Below, piece after piece: positions 1-8,205 of a DNA stretch of 64,000 bases. The position numbers were made by a program, and so were the translations under genes. The notes under the pieces are model-generated. The model had not been told where the DNA came from and searched no databases. It worked only from the letters and a program-made list of their open reading frames with translations. The DNA lies in contig JACQYL010000014.1 in NCBI GenBank assembly GCA_016208165.1, positions 1 through 64,000 on the forward strand. The letters are read 5' to 3'. Source of the stretch: Deltaproteobacteria bacterium (GTDB lineage: Bacteria > Desulfobacterota > Desulfarculia > JACQYL01). The stretch's first letter is position 1; each line of letters opens with the position of its first letter.

Positions 1-333
1 CTGCTTTTGGATTGCGCTGATCTGCCGGGTTTTGCTCCCCGCCATCGCAACGAGCTGCTTGTATCTGAAATCCATAGCCAAGACGCCGAACCCGGCTTCG
101 TTCAGTTTGGAAGGAAAACCGGCGAAATGGTTTTTATCGCAGCGGGTATCCGGCAGTAGAATAACGACCGGAGCATCAGGAGCAGGCGCCGGATAATAGA
201 CGGCAGCGAGTTCCTTCCGGTCATCGGTAAGCAGGGTTACGGATTTTTGGGACGTTTGCCCGGCAGCACATCCCAAACCCACCAGAAGCAGCGGCAGAAA
301 CACATACCAGGCATTTGCGGAGGCTTTTCTCAT
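1..333 (-). CDS. Lipoprotein alpha/beta-hydrolase-like protein, 3' part cut by window edge
   Basis: Reading leftwards from an ATG at 333 gives an open frame of 111 codons that runs off the window. An ATG six bases upstream (339) is in frame, but the GAGGAG at about 343-348 is best spaced for 333. The protein starts with two positive residues and a hydrophobic stretch ending in LLLVGLGC, a loose lipobox that suggests an outer or inner membrane lipoprotein. The next part (VILLPDTRCDKNHF, then GFGVLAMDFR) resembles the first strands of alpha/beta hydrolases of the dienelactone type. The nucleophile elbow lies beyond the edge, so enzyme activity is inferred only. It lies just downstream of the radical SAM gene on the same strand, with a gap of about 90 bases. 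Confidence 0.6.
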   Translation of the reverse strand, partial: MRKASANAWYVFLPLLLVGLGCAAGQTSQKSVTLLTDDRKELAAVYYPAPAPDAPVVILLPDTRCDKNHFAGFPSKLNEAGFGVLAMDFRYKQLVAMAGSKTRQISAIQKQ

Positions 334-423
334 ACTCATCTCCTCTACCACCTACGGTTTTCGGAAGGAGCAGTTCATACGGGTCCGCAGGAGAGACCCC
401 ATACCATAAAGGCCTTCATGCGG

Positions 424-2322
424 TTACTGGACCCCGATATTGGTTTCGTGGAAACCGGACCATTCCTCCGAGATGTCGAGGTCCTGTCCGGGCGCCACGG
501 CCAGGCTGAGATACCGGTCGTTCTCCCGCAGCATCAGACGGCGCTCGACCAGATCGTCGAGGCTGTCGCGCAGGGAGGCGTCTCCGCCATATGATTCACC
601 CGCCTGCTCCTGAATCTCCTTTGCCAGGGATTCGAATTCCCGTTCCGAGTCACAAGCCAGGTAAGCCAGGGCCGTGTCTCCCTCCAATCCGACCTCCGCC
701 TTCATTCCACACGGCCGGGTATCGTGCATCACGATCTTGTTGTCCGGCCGCGTGTAATAGATCAGCGAGGGAGGCTCCGGTTGCTTCCAGGAATCCTTCC
801 ACTCGGCCACCACGTCCTTCAACGGATCTACATACGAGGGAATGTTCTCTTTGCCGTCGAAATCGCAATCGAAAAACGAGGCCAATTCGTCCAGGTCTTT
901 TTGTTCGAAGGGATAGAGGGATCGGTATCCGGCATGCGCATGGACATTGGTCAGTCCCCAATCCTCTCTCTGCTCGAACAGGGGGCTGAAGCGGACCAGC
1001 AGCACCGGGCTCACGGCCATGGGCGGGGCGAGATGCACCAGCAGAGGGACCAGATCGACCATGCGGCGATAGGCTTCGGGGTTTTCTCCGGGAAACCCGT
1101 ACAGGAGATTCCAAGTGGGATACATGCCGTATTGCCTGGTCCATTTGAGGAACTGGACGTTTTGCAGAAGCGAGCTTCCTTTTCGCATGTAATCGAGCAT
1201 TTCCGAGTCCAGGCTTTCGATGCCCGGCTGGAACAGCTTCACTCCGACGTAACTCAAGGCTTGAACCTGATCGTTGCTCAGGTTGGCCCTGGCTTCGAGA
1301 AACAGCTCTTCCAGCCGGCCCCATTCCGCCAACGCCGGGAACAGATTCTTGAAAAAAGCCATGTTCAGAACCGAGTCGGTCAGTATGACCTTGTCCACGT
1401 TGTACTGTTCCACCAGGGCCTTGATCTCGGTTTCAGCCCGCCGGGCGGTCTTGGAACGATAATTCGGTTTCCTGCAGTTCAATCCGCAGAATATGCATTG
1501 CGATTTCTTGCCCCACCAGCATCCCCTTGAAAACTCGAGGGAAATGGGGGCAGAGGCAAGGAAGTCCGGGGCCCATTTCTTCAGCGCTCCGAAATAGTCG
1601 TCAAAATTGGGGTACGGCAGAAGATCCAGGTCCGGAGCCTCGCCCGATCCTTGATCCACGATGCGCCCGTTATGCCGAAAAAGGATACCCGGAATGCCCT
1701 CGGGAGGTTTTCCGGAAAACCATTGGGTGACGGCCCTGGGAAAGGCCAGATCGGCCTCGCCGTTCACCACCCAGTCGACGAACGGAAACAGGCGAAGCAG
1801 GCTCAGGCCCATTTCTTCTCTGCAATTGGCGCCGCCGAACGCGACGATCTTATCGGGCCACCGCTCTTTGATGCCCTTTGCCAGGGCCAGCGAGGCCACG
1901 TGCTGACTGTACACCGAGCTGAAGCCGATGATGTCGTATTCGTCCCAGTCGAGACCATCCAGGCACTTATCCACGAAACGGACCGCCAGGGAGCGCAAGG
2001 AGTTCAAAGCGCCCTGCGCATTGTTGACGTCGAATCCCCCCGGCAGCAAGGGAGCCGTAAGGTTCTCGATCCTCCCCCTGTCCGACTCCGCCCACTCCTT
2101 CCCGAACAGCTTTTCTCCAAATATCCATTCACCGACCATGATCAGATCGGCAATACCCTCATAAATCTCATGATGGCCCATATAGGTCTGGAAAGCGATA
2201 TTCAGATAGGCGACATCACAGCCGACCCCTTCCTTTTCCAGAAGAGATTTCAGCAGGCTCAGCGCGCCGGAAGGGTAGCGCACACTGGCGAAGGGCATAC
2301 TGATCAAGCGTACCTGTTTCAT
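424..2322 (-). CDS. B12-binding radical SAM protein, RiPP-maturation C-methyltransferase type
   Basis: A 632-residue protein with an ATG start preceded by AAAGGA. The N-terminus (VRLISMPFASVRYPSGALSL) and the following 200 residues look like the cobalamin-binding domain of the rSAM_ocin_1 type. The radical SAM cluster motif lies near residue 270, in SRGCWWGKKSQCIFCG, with C-x7-C-x2-C spacing and the typical tryptophans, followed by a YRSKTARR segment also typical of the family. Such enzymes methylate unreactive carbons of ribosomal peptides. No precursor peptide, leader motif or transporter was found nearby, so the substrate is unknown. Downstream is a lipoprotein hydrolase and upstream a nitroreductase, all on the same strand. 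The family call is fairly firm and the RiPP role is inference. Confidence 0.75.
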   Translation of the reverse strand: MKQVRLISMPFASVRYPSGALSLLKSLLEKEGVGCDVAYLNIAFQTYMGHHEIYEGIADLIMVGEWIFGEKLFGKEWAESDRGRIENLTAPLLPGGFDVNNAQGALNSLRSLAVRFVDKCLDGLDWDEYDIIGFSSVYSQHVASLALAKGIKERWPDKIVAFGGANCREEMGLSLLRLFPFVDWVVNGEADLAFPRAVTQWFSGKPPEGIPGILFRHNGRIVDQGSGEAPDLDLLPYPNFDDYFGALKKWAPDFLASAPISLEFSRGCWWGKKSQCIFCGLNCRKPNYRSKTARRAETEIKALVEQYNVDKVILTDSVLNMAFFKNLFPALAEWGRLEELFLEARANLSNDQVQALSYVGVKLFQPGIESLDSEMLDYMRKGSSLLQNVQFLKWTRQYGMYPTWNLLYGFPGENPEAYRRMVDLVPLLVHLAPPMAVSPVLLVRFSPLFEQREDWGLTNVHAHAGYRSLYPFEQKDLDELASFFDCDFDGKENIPSYVDPLKDVVAEWKDSWKQPEPPSLIYYTRPDNKIVMHDTRPCGMKAEVGLEGDTALAYLACDSEREFESLAKEIQEQAGESYGGDASLRDSLDDLVERRLMLRENDRYLSLAVAPGQDLDISEEWSGFHETNIGVQ

Positions 2323-2349
2323 GTCGTCCTTTTTCGGTGTGGAGTATAG

Positions 2350-2372
2350 GGAATCCGCCGGCGGCGGATTCC
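2350..2372. terminator. GC-rich perfect hairpin between nitroreductase and radical SAM genes
   Basis: Arms 2350-2359 (GGAATCCGCC) and 2363-2372 pair perfectly over 10 bp around a three-base loop. It sits downstream of the nitroreductase and about 28 bases upstream of the radical SAM start codon. No T tract follows on either strand, so it may be a processing or stability structure rather than a classical terminator. Confidence 0.35.
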
Positions 2373-2403
2373 CGAGGAACCTTTGGATGGACAGGAAAGG
2401 AAA

Positions 2404-3075
2404 TCAGAACTTCCGGCCGACTTTGTCTCTGGATACGACGGCGTCGAAATCCTTGCGGGGACGGGCTTTGGGTTGTTCGTCCGGGATTCCGAGTGTAAGC
2501 AGCGCCAGCACATACATACGATCGGGGATCCCCAACAAAGCCTTCACCTCGTCGTAGAGTTCTTTCTGAGTGCCGGTGGCTTCATTGCTGAGCGCACCCA
2601 CGATGCACATGCCCAAGCCCTGGTTCACGGCTTCGATGCCCATGAAGGCGTAGGCGATCCCCAGCTGTTCGAACGTGCGGGCCAGGATCATGGCGGGCCC
2701 ATGTTCGGCCACACAGAAAACGGGGTCTTTCAGAATTACGTTGTCGACGATCTCCGCGGAGATTTTCATGACACCCGCTTCCACCAGGCCCATAAGGGCT
2801 TCACGGTTCTTGGGTTTGTCCCATGCGGTAAGATCGCCGCAGACGGCAATTACCACCGGAGCGCGCGCAACCTGCTTTTGCCCGGACGCCAGCTTTGCCA
2901 GCTTCTCTTTTGCGGCCGCTTCCTCGACCACGATGAAATGCCACGGCTGGACGTTTTCCCAGGAAGGCGCGCGCCTCCCCGCTTCCAACACACTCCGCAG
3001 AGCGGCTTCCGGGATCGGCTCGCTCTTGAATTTGCGTATGCTCCGCCACGCTTGAATCGCTGCCGTTGTTTCCAT
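2404..3075 (-). CDS. Nitroreductase family protein (FMN-dependent)
   Basis: A 223-residue protein from the ATG at 3075, which has GGAGG nine bases upstream; an upstream TTG at 3099 is less likely. The N-terminus carries the family signature AWRSIRKFKSEPIPE, the FMN-contacting RSIR-type arginines, then LEAGRRAPSWENVQPWHF and VVIAVCGD. The C-terminal LTLGIPDEQPKARPRK matches the end of NADH oxidase/nitroreductase folds. It probably reduces flavin-accessible substrates in the cytoplasm; the substrate cannot be read from sequence. It is on the same strand as the radical SAM gene, and a role in peptide modification is possible but unsupported. Confidence 0.85.
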   Translation of the reverse strand: METTAAIQAWRSIRKFKSEPIPEAALRSVLEAGRRAPSWENVQPWHFIVVEEAAAKEKLAKLASGQKQVARAPVVIAVCGDLTAWDKPKNREALMGLVEAGVMKISAEIVDNVILKDPVFCVAEHGPAMILARTFEQLGIAYAFMGIEAVNQGLGMCIVGALSNEATGTQKELYDEVKALLGIPDRMYVLALLTLGIPDEQPKARPRKDFDAVVSRDKVGRKF

Positions 3076-3365
3076 GAAGATGATCCTCCGTTCTTTCAAG
3101 GATGAAGGTTGTCGGAAAAAAGCGTTTCAACTCGCTGCATTTCGGGAAGCCGGCTGAAAAAGGTCCCTCCAAACCCCTCCCGAAATTTAAGAACGGTACG
3201 GGAGGAAAACGTTTTCAAACGCTTTTCCCCCGTGATGACAAAAAAACATCCGCGACCTTTGGCGCGATCGCGGGATGGGTTTCGGACTCACGCAGAAGCC
3301 GTCTCAGGGCCAAACACCGGCGCGGGATTCGCGCTTCCCGGCTTCTTTGTCCCTGTTGTCACTTC

Positions 3366-4649
3366 TCAGTTGCGGCTCCTTAGATGCGTTACCGCTTTTT
3401 CCAGGCCGTCCAGCGTCAACTCGAACATGGAAAAGATCCTGCGAATGGCGATAATGGTCTGGACGTAGTCCCACTCCTGCCTGCGAGTCGGGTTGAGCCA
3501 TACGGAATGGGGGAACTGCTTGGCCAGAAACTTCAGCCGTTCTACGCTCGGACTGATAGATCGTTCCTCGAGATGTATGGACCCGTCCGTGGCCATGAGT
3601 TCGTACGGCGCCATGCTGGCGTCGCCCACGATGACCAGCCGGCACTCTCGGTCCATGTTTCCGAATTCCTCGAGCCGCTTCGGTTTGCGCATGCGGGGCG
3701 CATCTTCCCAGACAGCATCGTAAATCGTATTATGAAAGTAATAGGTCTTCAGATCTTTGAAACGGGACCTCGAGTAGCTGAACAGGGTCTGCACCACTTC
3801 CACGTAAGGGTCCATGGACCAGCCGCCGTTGTCGATCATCAGCAGCACCTTGAGCCGGTCCCGCAGGCTGCGTTCAAACTCGATCTCGATCTCCCCGGCG
3901 TTTTTCATGGTAGTCCGGATGGTCTCATCGATATTCACCCGGTCCTTGGGTCCAAAAGGGATCATGTTCCGCAGCCGTTTGAGGGCCTCCCCCATCTGGG
4001 ATTGGGTCAGCGGTCCTTCCTGCGAATAGTCGCGGTAGCGTCTGTCCATGGCCACTTTGATCGCGGACTTGTTGCGGGAAACACCCCCCACGCGCATACC
4101 CTCCGGATGATTCCCCGAATGGCCGACCGGGGAATATCCTCGAGTGCCGATCCATTTGTAGCCGCCGTGGTGAGCGCCCTTCTGGCTCTTCAGCATTTCG
4201 AGGAAATACTCGATCAGTTCCTGGGCCGTAAGCTTCTGCCCCATCCATCGGCTGTTGCTGTTGGAGGCTCCATGGTCTTTGAGCCGTTCCAGGGCGTACT
4301 TGAGACGTTCCTGGGGTGACATTTCACGGAGCGTTTCCCTGTCGACGCCCAGCAGGTCGGCCAGATCGTCCGGGTTCGTCAGCCACTCCTCGAGAAGCGC
4401 CTTCACGGCCTCTTCCAGCTCGATGGCTGAAAGGTCGGGAAGCTCGACTCCTTTGAAATGATGAGCGAACACCCGATCGTAGGTGTCGAAATAGCGCTCG
4501 CTTTTTACCAGGATGGCGCGCGCGCCGATGTAGAAATCGTCCAGACTGCTCACGAGCCCGGTGGACAGTGCGTTATGCAGTCTCAAAAATGCGGTGGGGG
4601 TCACGGGAACCCCGGAATCCCGCAATAAATAAAAGAATTGAACGAACAT
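3366..4649 (-). CDS. VWA domain-containing CoxE-like protein
   Basis: A 427-residue protein from the ATG at 4649, which has GGAG nine bases upstream. The longer open frame to 4709 lacks a ribosome binding site. The N-terminus (MFVQFFYLLRDSGVPVTPT) and the centre match CoxE-like VWA proteins, which usually act with a MoxR/CoxD-type AAA ATPase as metal-insertion or assembly chaperones. The expected metal-binding DxSxS motif near the VWA start reads MIDNGGWSMDPY, so a glycine stands where the first serine is expected. There is no MoxR-type ATPase beside it. It sits between a nitroreductase and a repeat element. Family confident, function unknown. Confidence 0.75.
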   Translation of the reverse strand: MFVQFFYLLRDSGVPVTPTAFLRLHNALSTGLVSSLDDFYIGARAILVKSERYFDTYDRVFAHHFKGVELPDLSAIELEEAVKALLEEWLTNPDDLADLLGVDRETLREMSPQERLKYALERLKDHGASNSNSRWMGQKLTAQELIEYFLEMLKSQKGAHHGGYKWIGTRGYSPVGHSGNHPEGMRVGGVSRNKSAIKVAMDRRYRDYSQEGPLTQSQMGEALKRLRNMIPFGPKDRVNIDETIRTTMKNAGEIEIEFERSLRDRLKVLLMIDNGGWSMDPYVEVVQTLFSYSRSRFKDLKTYYFHNTIYDAVWEDAPRMRKPKRLEEFGNMDRECRLVIVGDASMAPYELMATDGSIHLEERSISPSVERLKFLAKQFPHSVWLNPTRRQEWDYVQTIIAIRRIFSMFELTLDGLEKAVTHLRSRN

Positions 4650-4979
4650 GATCACCACTCCGGGAATCCGACGCGCCGGTGGATCCCCCGTGTTTGGACC
4701 CTTATGCAAAATGCCTGACAGGCTGTTGAAAAACGCGATCCGCGGTCACGCCAAGGCGTGACGCTTCATCCCTCGTCACTGCGACGTACTCTATGTACGC
4801 CTCATTCTTCGGGATTTGCGCGCCTTGCATCTCATCGTTTTTCAACGGCCTGTAACAACCCGGCCTTTTCAACGGGCTTCTAAGCCGTTTATAAGATAGC
4901 AGCTTTTTCTCTTGAAAGATAGCCCGGCTTTGTCCCGTGTCAACGCCGCCCGTGCAACGGATCGCGAGAGGCCTCCATG
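4650..4979. other. Gene-free stretch holding the inverted-repeat element
   Basis: About 330 bases between the VWA gene and the end of the citryl-CoA lyase gene. Apart from the 134-bp repeat unit it holds GGCTTCTAAGCC-like short palindromes near 4874 and no convincing gene. Confidence 0.5.
4719..4852. repeat. 134-bp inverted-repeat element (REP/MITE-like)
   Basis: The element is bounded by 17-bp inverted repeats, 4719-4735 (CAGGCTGTTGAAAAACG) and 4836-4852, matching at 16 of 17 positions. Inside there is a second imperfect palindrome at about 4781-4800 (GCGACGTACTCTATGTACGC). It has no coding capacity. From memory, very similar TTGAAAAACG-ended units occur in many copies in deltaproteobacterial genomes; a genome-wide search would settle this. 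It lies between the VWA gene and the citryl-CoA lyase gene, so it could also act as a transcript hairpin. Confidence 0.7.
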
Positions 4980-5864
4980 TCATTCCGCCTTCTTCCGGGC
5001 GCCGCCTCTTCCCGCTTCCGCGTCTTCATACGCTTCCGGAAGTTCGCGCAGAGGCGGTCCGGAATAGGTCATGTGCTCGCCGATCAGATCCGGGGGCATG
5101 GGCGCTTTGATGCGTTCCTTGCGCATCTGCGTTTCGAAGCCGTGCGCCATCAGTCCCAGACCGCGCGAGAGGCATACGAACCCCATGGCGGCTTCGGCGG
5201 GGACGCCGCATTCACACAGCACCACGGCTCCTCCGCCATCCACGTTTATGGGTATCCGCTCTTTGGAAAATACCCCTGGAAGTACTTCCTCGAAGATTCG
5301 GGCCCACCGCATGAATCGACCGGAAACCACGCCTTCGGCCCGCGCTTCCTCGACCATTTCAAACAGCTTGACGACCCGCGGATCCTTGTCGTGCACGGGA
5401 TGGCCGTACCCAGGAACGTAGCGCTTGTCCGTAAGATAGGTTTCACAGGTGTCGCGGATAACGCTCTCCGGCGTGCGGCTGGTTTCGAGAATAATGCGCT
5501 CCGTTCGATAGAAGAGATTCGCAGCCTCTTCTATGGGACCACCGTGAATGCGCCCGAGCAGGTTCATCCCTGACGCCATGACACAATTCAGAGGAATGCC
5601 GCAGGTCGCAGCCATGATCGAAGTGGCCACGGCGGGCGAGTTGGCCCCGTGGTCGCACACAGCCACGAGCAAGGCGTCCAACAAACCGCTGATCTTGCGA
5701 TCCTTCGGAAGATCTCCCGCGACCATGAGATAGGCCATTTCGCCAAAAGAGACGCGCCCCATCAACTCCTCGAGGGGATACCCCCGAATCATCAACTGAT
5801 TGGGCCGCACCTGAATAATCGATGAATCCCACCAGCCTTTTCCGTCCCCGGCTTTGTCTTTCAT
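4980..5864 (-). CDS. Citryl-CoA lyase-like protein (citrate synthase fold)
   Basis: A 294-residue protein. The chosen ATG at 5864 follows GGAGGTGGAG and comes one base after the TGA of the upstream enoyl-CoA hydratase; an in-frame ATG at 5885 would overlap that gene and lacks a clear binding site. The protein is a short member of the citrate synthase superfamily: IHGGPIEEAANLFYR and YVPGYGHPVHDKDPR carry the two histidines expected in the active site, and the C-terminus (GLGLMAHGFETQM) is typical of citryl-CoA lyases and related non-canonical citrate synthases. It may cleave citryl-CoA or a related acyl-CoA to oxaloacetate and acetyl-CoA. It is coupled to an enoyl-CoA hydratase, which suggests a joint acyl-CoA pathway. 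The exact substrate is not certain. Confidence 0.75.
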   Translation of the reverse strand: MKDKAGDGKGWWDSSIIQVRPNQLMIRGYPLEELMGRVSFGEMAYLMVAGDLPKDRKISGLLDALLVAVCDHGANSPAVATSIMAATCGIPLNCVMASGMNLLGRIHGGPIEEAANLFYRTERIILETSRTPESVIRDTCETYLTDKRYVPGYGHPVHDKDPRVVKLFEMVEEARAEGVVSGRFMRWARIFEEVLPGVFSKERIPINVDGGGAVVLCECGVPAEAAMGFVCLSRGLGLMAHGFETQMRKERIKAPMPPDLIGEHMTYSGPPLRELPEAYEDAEAGRGGARKKAE

Positions 5865-5865
5865 A

Positions 5866-6648
5866 TCAGTCTCCACCTCCGCCATCCGATTTTGCAGCCT
5901 TTCTGTTCAAAAAGGCCCGGGTCCGGTCCTTCATAGCGTGTCCCCCCAGGGACTCCAGCATGGGCCACGCCGGATCGTGAACGTTCTCGAGAAAGGGATC
6001 CCGGTCACACTCAGCGAGCACTCTTTTCGATAGAAACATGGCCGAAGGATCGTTGCTTGCCAGGATATCCACCAGGGACCGGCAGCCCGCCTCGAATTCC
6101 GCCTCGGGAAACACCCGCTCGACCAGGCCCAGATCGCGCGCCTCGCGAGCTCCGAGCCGCTCCGCGGTAAATACGAGAAACCGGGTCCGCGACAGGCCGA
6201 CCGTCCGAACCAGTCGAGCGAGGTAAAGATAGCTTTCGGTCACCCCCAGCCGGGAAGAAGGAATCCCCAGGAAAGAGCTTTCCGAAGCGATGCGAAAATC
6301 AACGCTCAACGCCAGTTCCAGGCCCGTTCCCAACGCAAACCCCTCGACCGCCGCCATGGTGGGACACGGCAGACCTTCCAGTTTGGTATACACGCGCTCC
6401 CTTAAATCATGGAACTCCCGCATGCCCGACTCGTCGAACGCGTGGAGTTCGCTGATGTCCGCACCGGCGCAAAAACAGCGGCCTTCCCCCCTCAACACAA
6501 CGGCCCGCGGCGGTCGATCCATGGGTATGTCATCGAGCACGGTTTCAAATTCATTCAGCGTCCGGGTGTTCAAGGCGTTTTTCTTCTCGACCCGGTTCAG
6601 CGAAATGGTAAGTACTTCTTTCTCGAACAGCGTCTTAACGAACTCCAT
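5866..6648 (-). CDS. Enoyl-CoA hydratase/isomerase family protein
   Basis: A 260-residue protein from the ATG at 6648, preceded by GGGAG at seven bases; the longer frame to 6714 adds residues unlike the family. Crotonase features are LNRVEKKNALN near residue 20, the oxyanion-hole segment GRCFCAGADISEL near 62, and the second loop FALGTGLELALSVDFRIASE. The glutamate expected in the catalytic loop (FLGIPSSRLGVTESYLYL) is shifted relative to classical hydratases, so isomerase, hydratase or another crotonase activity are all possible. It is translationally coupled to the citryl-CoA lyase-like gene through a TGATATG junction. Confidence 0.8.
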   Translation of the reverse strand: MEFVKTLFEKEVLTISLNRVEKKNALNTRTLNEFETVLDDIPMDRPPRAVVLRGEGRCFCAGADISELHAFDESGMREFHDLRERVYTKLEGLPCPTMAAVEGFALGTGLELALSVDFRIASESSFLGIPSSRLGVTESYLYLARLVRTVGLSRTRFLVFTAERLGAREARDLGLVERVFPEAEFEAGCRSLVDILASNDPSAMFLSKRVLAECDRDPFLENVHDPAWPMLESLGGHAMKDRTRAFLNRKAAKSDGGGGD

Positions 6649-6952
6649 AGGGTACTCCCGACTAAAAGTGCGGCATACCGGACGACGTGTTATCGTCTTC
6701 TCTCCCGGCGGCATTTTTATCCCAATTATGTTAGAATCATGTCAAAAAGCTACAAACCGGCGTCGTTTGTCAACCGGATTTGTTGGATTTCGTTCCTCGA
6801 GCCAGCTTTGTCCGCATTCGCTTGACCGTTCCACCAACGCTGTGGTTTCCTATACATAATTTCGATTAGGCCGGGCGCACCGTATTGGAAAAACCGATAC
6901 CAGCGCTCCTCTTGTCCACGGCACAACGACGCAGCATCATGGAGGAACACTC

Positions 6953-7423
6953 ATGGGAGAAATCGTTCACACGACCCGGAGCCACATTGTGCGTGAATCG
7001 GGTCCCACTCGCAAAGCGGTGATCGAAGGATTCGACGGAGTCATTCACTATGGCGTTCACGGGGGAATCAAGAAGTTCTACAAGGTGGAGCCCAAAGAGG
7101 AGTACCCCGCCACCCTCGACCACATGGTAAGCGCCATCGCGGCCTGAATGATGGGCACACTGGCCGCGGTGCTGGCCGGAAAAAAGATCAAGACCTTCGA
7201 AGAACTCTACTCGGCTGATGTGGAAGGAGACATCGAGAACGTCAATGGTGTCTTGAAAATCACCCAAATCCGAGTCAAATACAACTTGAAAGTACCCAAA
7301 GGCAAAACCGCGGACGCGCGCGACGCACTATCCTCCTATATTGAAGGCTGTCCCGGAGCCCAGAGCGTTATCGGCTGTATTGACATCAGCGACGAGGCGG
7401 ACATCGTGGAACTCGACGAATAG
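6953..7423 (+). CDS. OsmC family peroxiredoxin-like protein, probable selenoprotein (TGA read as Sec65)
   Basis: An ATG at 6953 has GGAGG seven bases upstream. The frame runs 64 codons to a TGA at 7145-7147, then continues in the same frame for 91 codons to a TAG at 7421. Together they make a 156-residue protein of normal OsmC length, with no part missing and no frame change. The TGA falls where OsmC proteins have the peroxide-attacking cysteine (SAIAA-U-MMGTLAAVL), and the resolving cysteine is present at residue 133 in YIEGCPGAQS. A hairpin with SECIS-like geometry follows the TGA. OsmC proteins reduce organic hydroperoxides in the cytoplasm. Selenocysteine versions have been reported in bacterial selenoproteome surveys, as far as I recall. 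A broken gene is the alternative, but the position and the clean second half argue against it. The selA/selB/selC genes are not in this window. Confidence 0.8.
7160..7179 (+). promoter_or_regulatory. Candidate bacterial SECIS hairpin after the OsmC TGA
   Basis: CTGGCC at 7160-7165 pairs with GGCCGG at 7174-7179 over six base pairs, one of them a G-U pair. The eight-base loop GCGGTGCT begins with G and starts about 19 bases after the TGA. Bacterial SECIS elements need an apical loop roughly 16-37 bases downstream with a G in its first two positions, and this fits. The pairing was done by eye and not folded computationally. Confidence 0.6.
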
Positions 7424-7614
7424 GTTCCGCAAGAAAGACCCGCTTCGACTCGATTTCGCAAACCGTCAACGATCGGTTATTGTTCGTCATTCCTACGAAA
7501 GAGAACTTACCGTCTTAGTCATCCCGGCCCAGCCCCGTAACAATGGGGCGAGAGCCGTTCCTCCCATATTCTATTTGCCGTTTAACGAAAAATCCTCGCC
7601 GCTCCGGCTGATCG

Positions 7615-8205
7615 CTATTGTTTTTCTTGTTGCTGCTGGCTCTTGGCAATAGCCTTGAGTTTTTCAGCGCCCTCCGGCGCCTCCGTACTCCGGACTCTCT
7701 GCATGAAGGGAGTATCCTGCGTATAGCGCAGGCAACCGTTCTTGATATCCGGCCGGAACCAGAAAAATATCTTATATACCTGCTCCTCCGTTATGCCGGG
7801 AAAGAGCTGGGCCAGTTCGTATTTACCGTGAACGTCTTGAGACTGGGTCAGACAGTAGCAGGCCTCATGAAACAGGTCTTTCAGATGGGTGCAGCCCTGT
7901 TTGTTCCAGTCTCCGTTTAGCTCCTTTACGAGCCCTGAACCTACTTTTTTTCCGATCAGAGCATCGAGACAGTTCTGGGCGTCCCGGCAAACCGGGTCCG
8001 GAACTCCGGCCATTTCGCACTGGATTTCCACGATTTTAAGGGACGGGTGTTTGACCATCATCGTCAGACGCAGATGGTGAACATGATCCTGCATTTCCAC
8101 CGTAACCCGAAACTGCCGTTTTTCCGGCACGAAAGAAACTTGTGCGTCCTTTTTTCGGTTATACAACAACCGCTCTCCATTTCCTGAAGACTCCGCATTC
8201 GTCAT
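7615..8205 (-). CDS. DUF2889 domain-containing protein
   Basis: A 196-residue soluble protein from an ATG at 8205 preceded by AAAAGGT. Residues from about 20 to 150 match the DUF2889 pattern: RVTVEMQDHVHHLRLTMMV, then IVEIQCEMAGVPDPVC, then LIGKKVG and the signature GCTHLKDLFHEACY. DUF2889 proteins are common in deltaproteobacteria and often occur near CoA or aromatic-acid genes; their biochemical function is unknown. It is convergent with the OsmC gene, separated by about 190 bases with nothing obvious in them. Confidence 0.8.
   Translation of the reverse strand: MTNAESSGNGERLLYNRKKDAQVSFVPEKRQFRVTVEMQDHVHHLRLTMMVKHPSLKIVEIQCEMAGVPDPVCRDAQNCLDALIGKKVGSGLVKELNGDWNKQGCTHLKDLFHEACYCLTQSQDVHGKYELAQLFPGITEEQVYKIFFWFRPDIKNGCLRYTQDTPFMQRVRSTEAPEGAEKLKAIAKSQQQQEKQ

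Noticed and set aside
7148-7423. Separate small gene starting with ATGATG after the OsmC TGA
   Set aside because: No ribosome binding site precedes it, it lacks the first third of the OsmC fold, and it is in the same frame as the upstream part.
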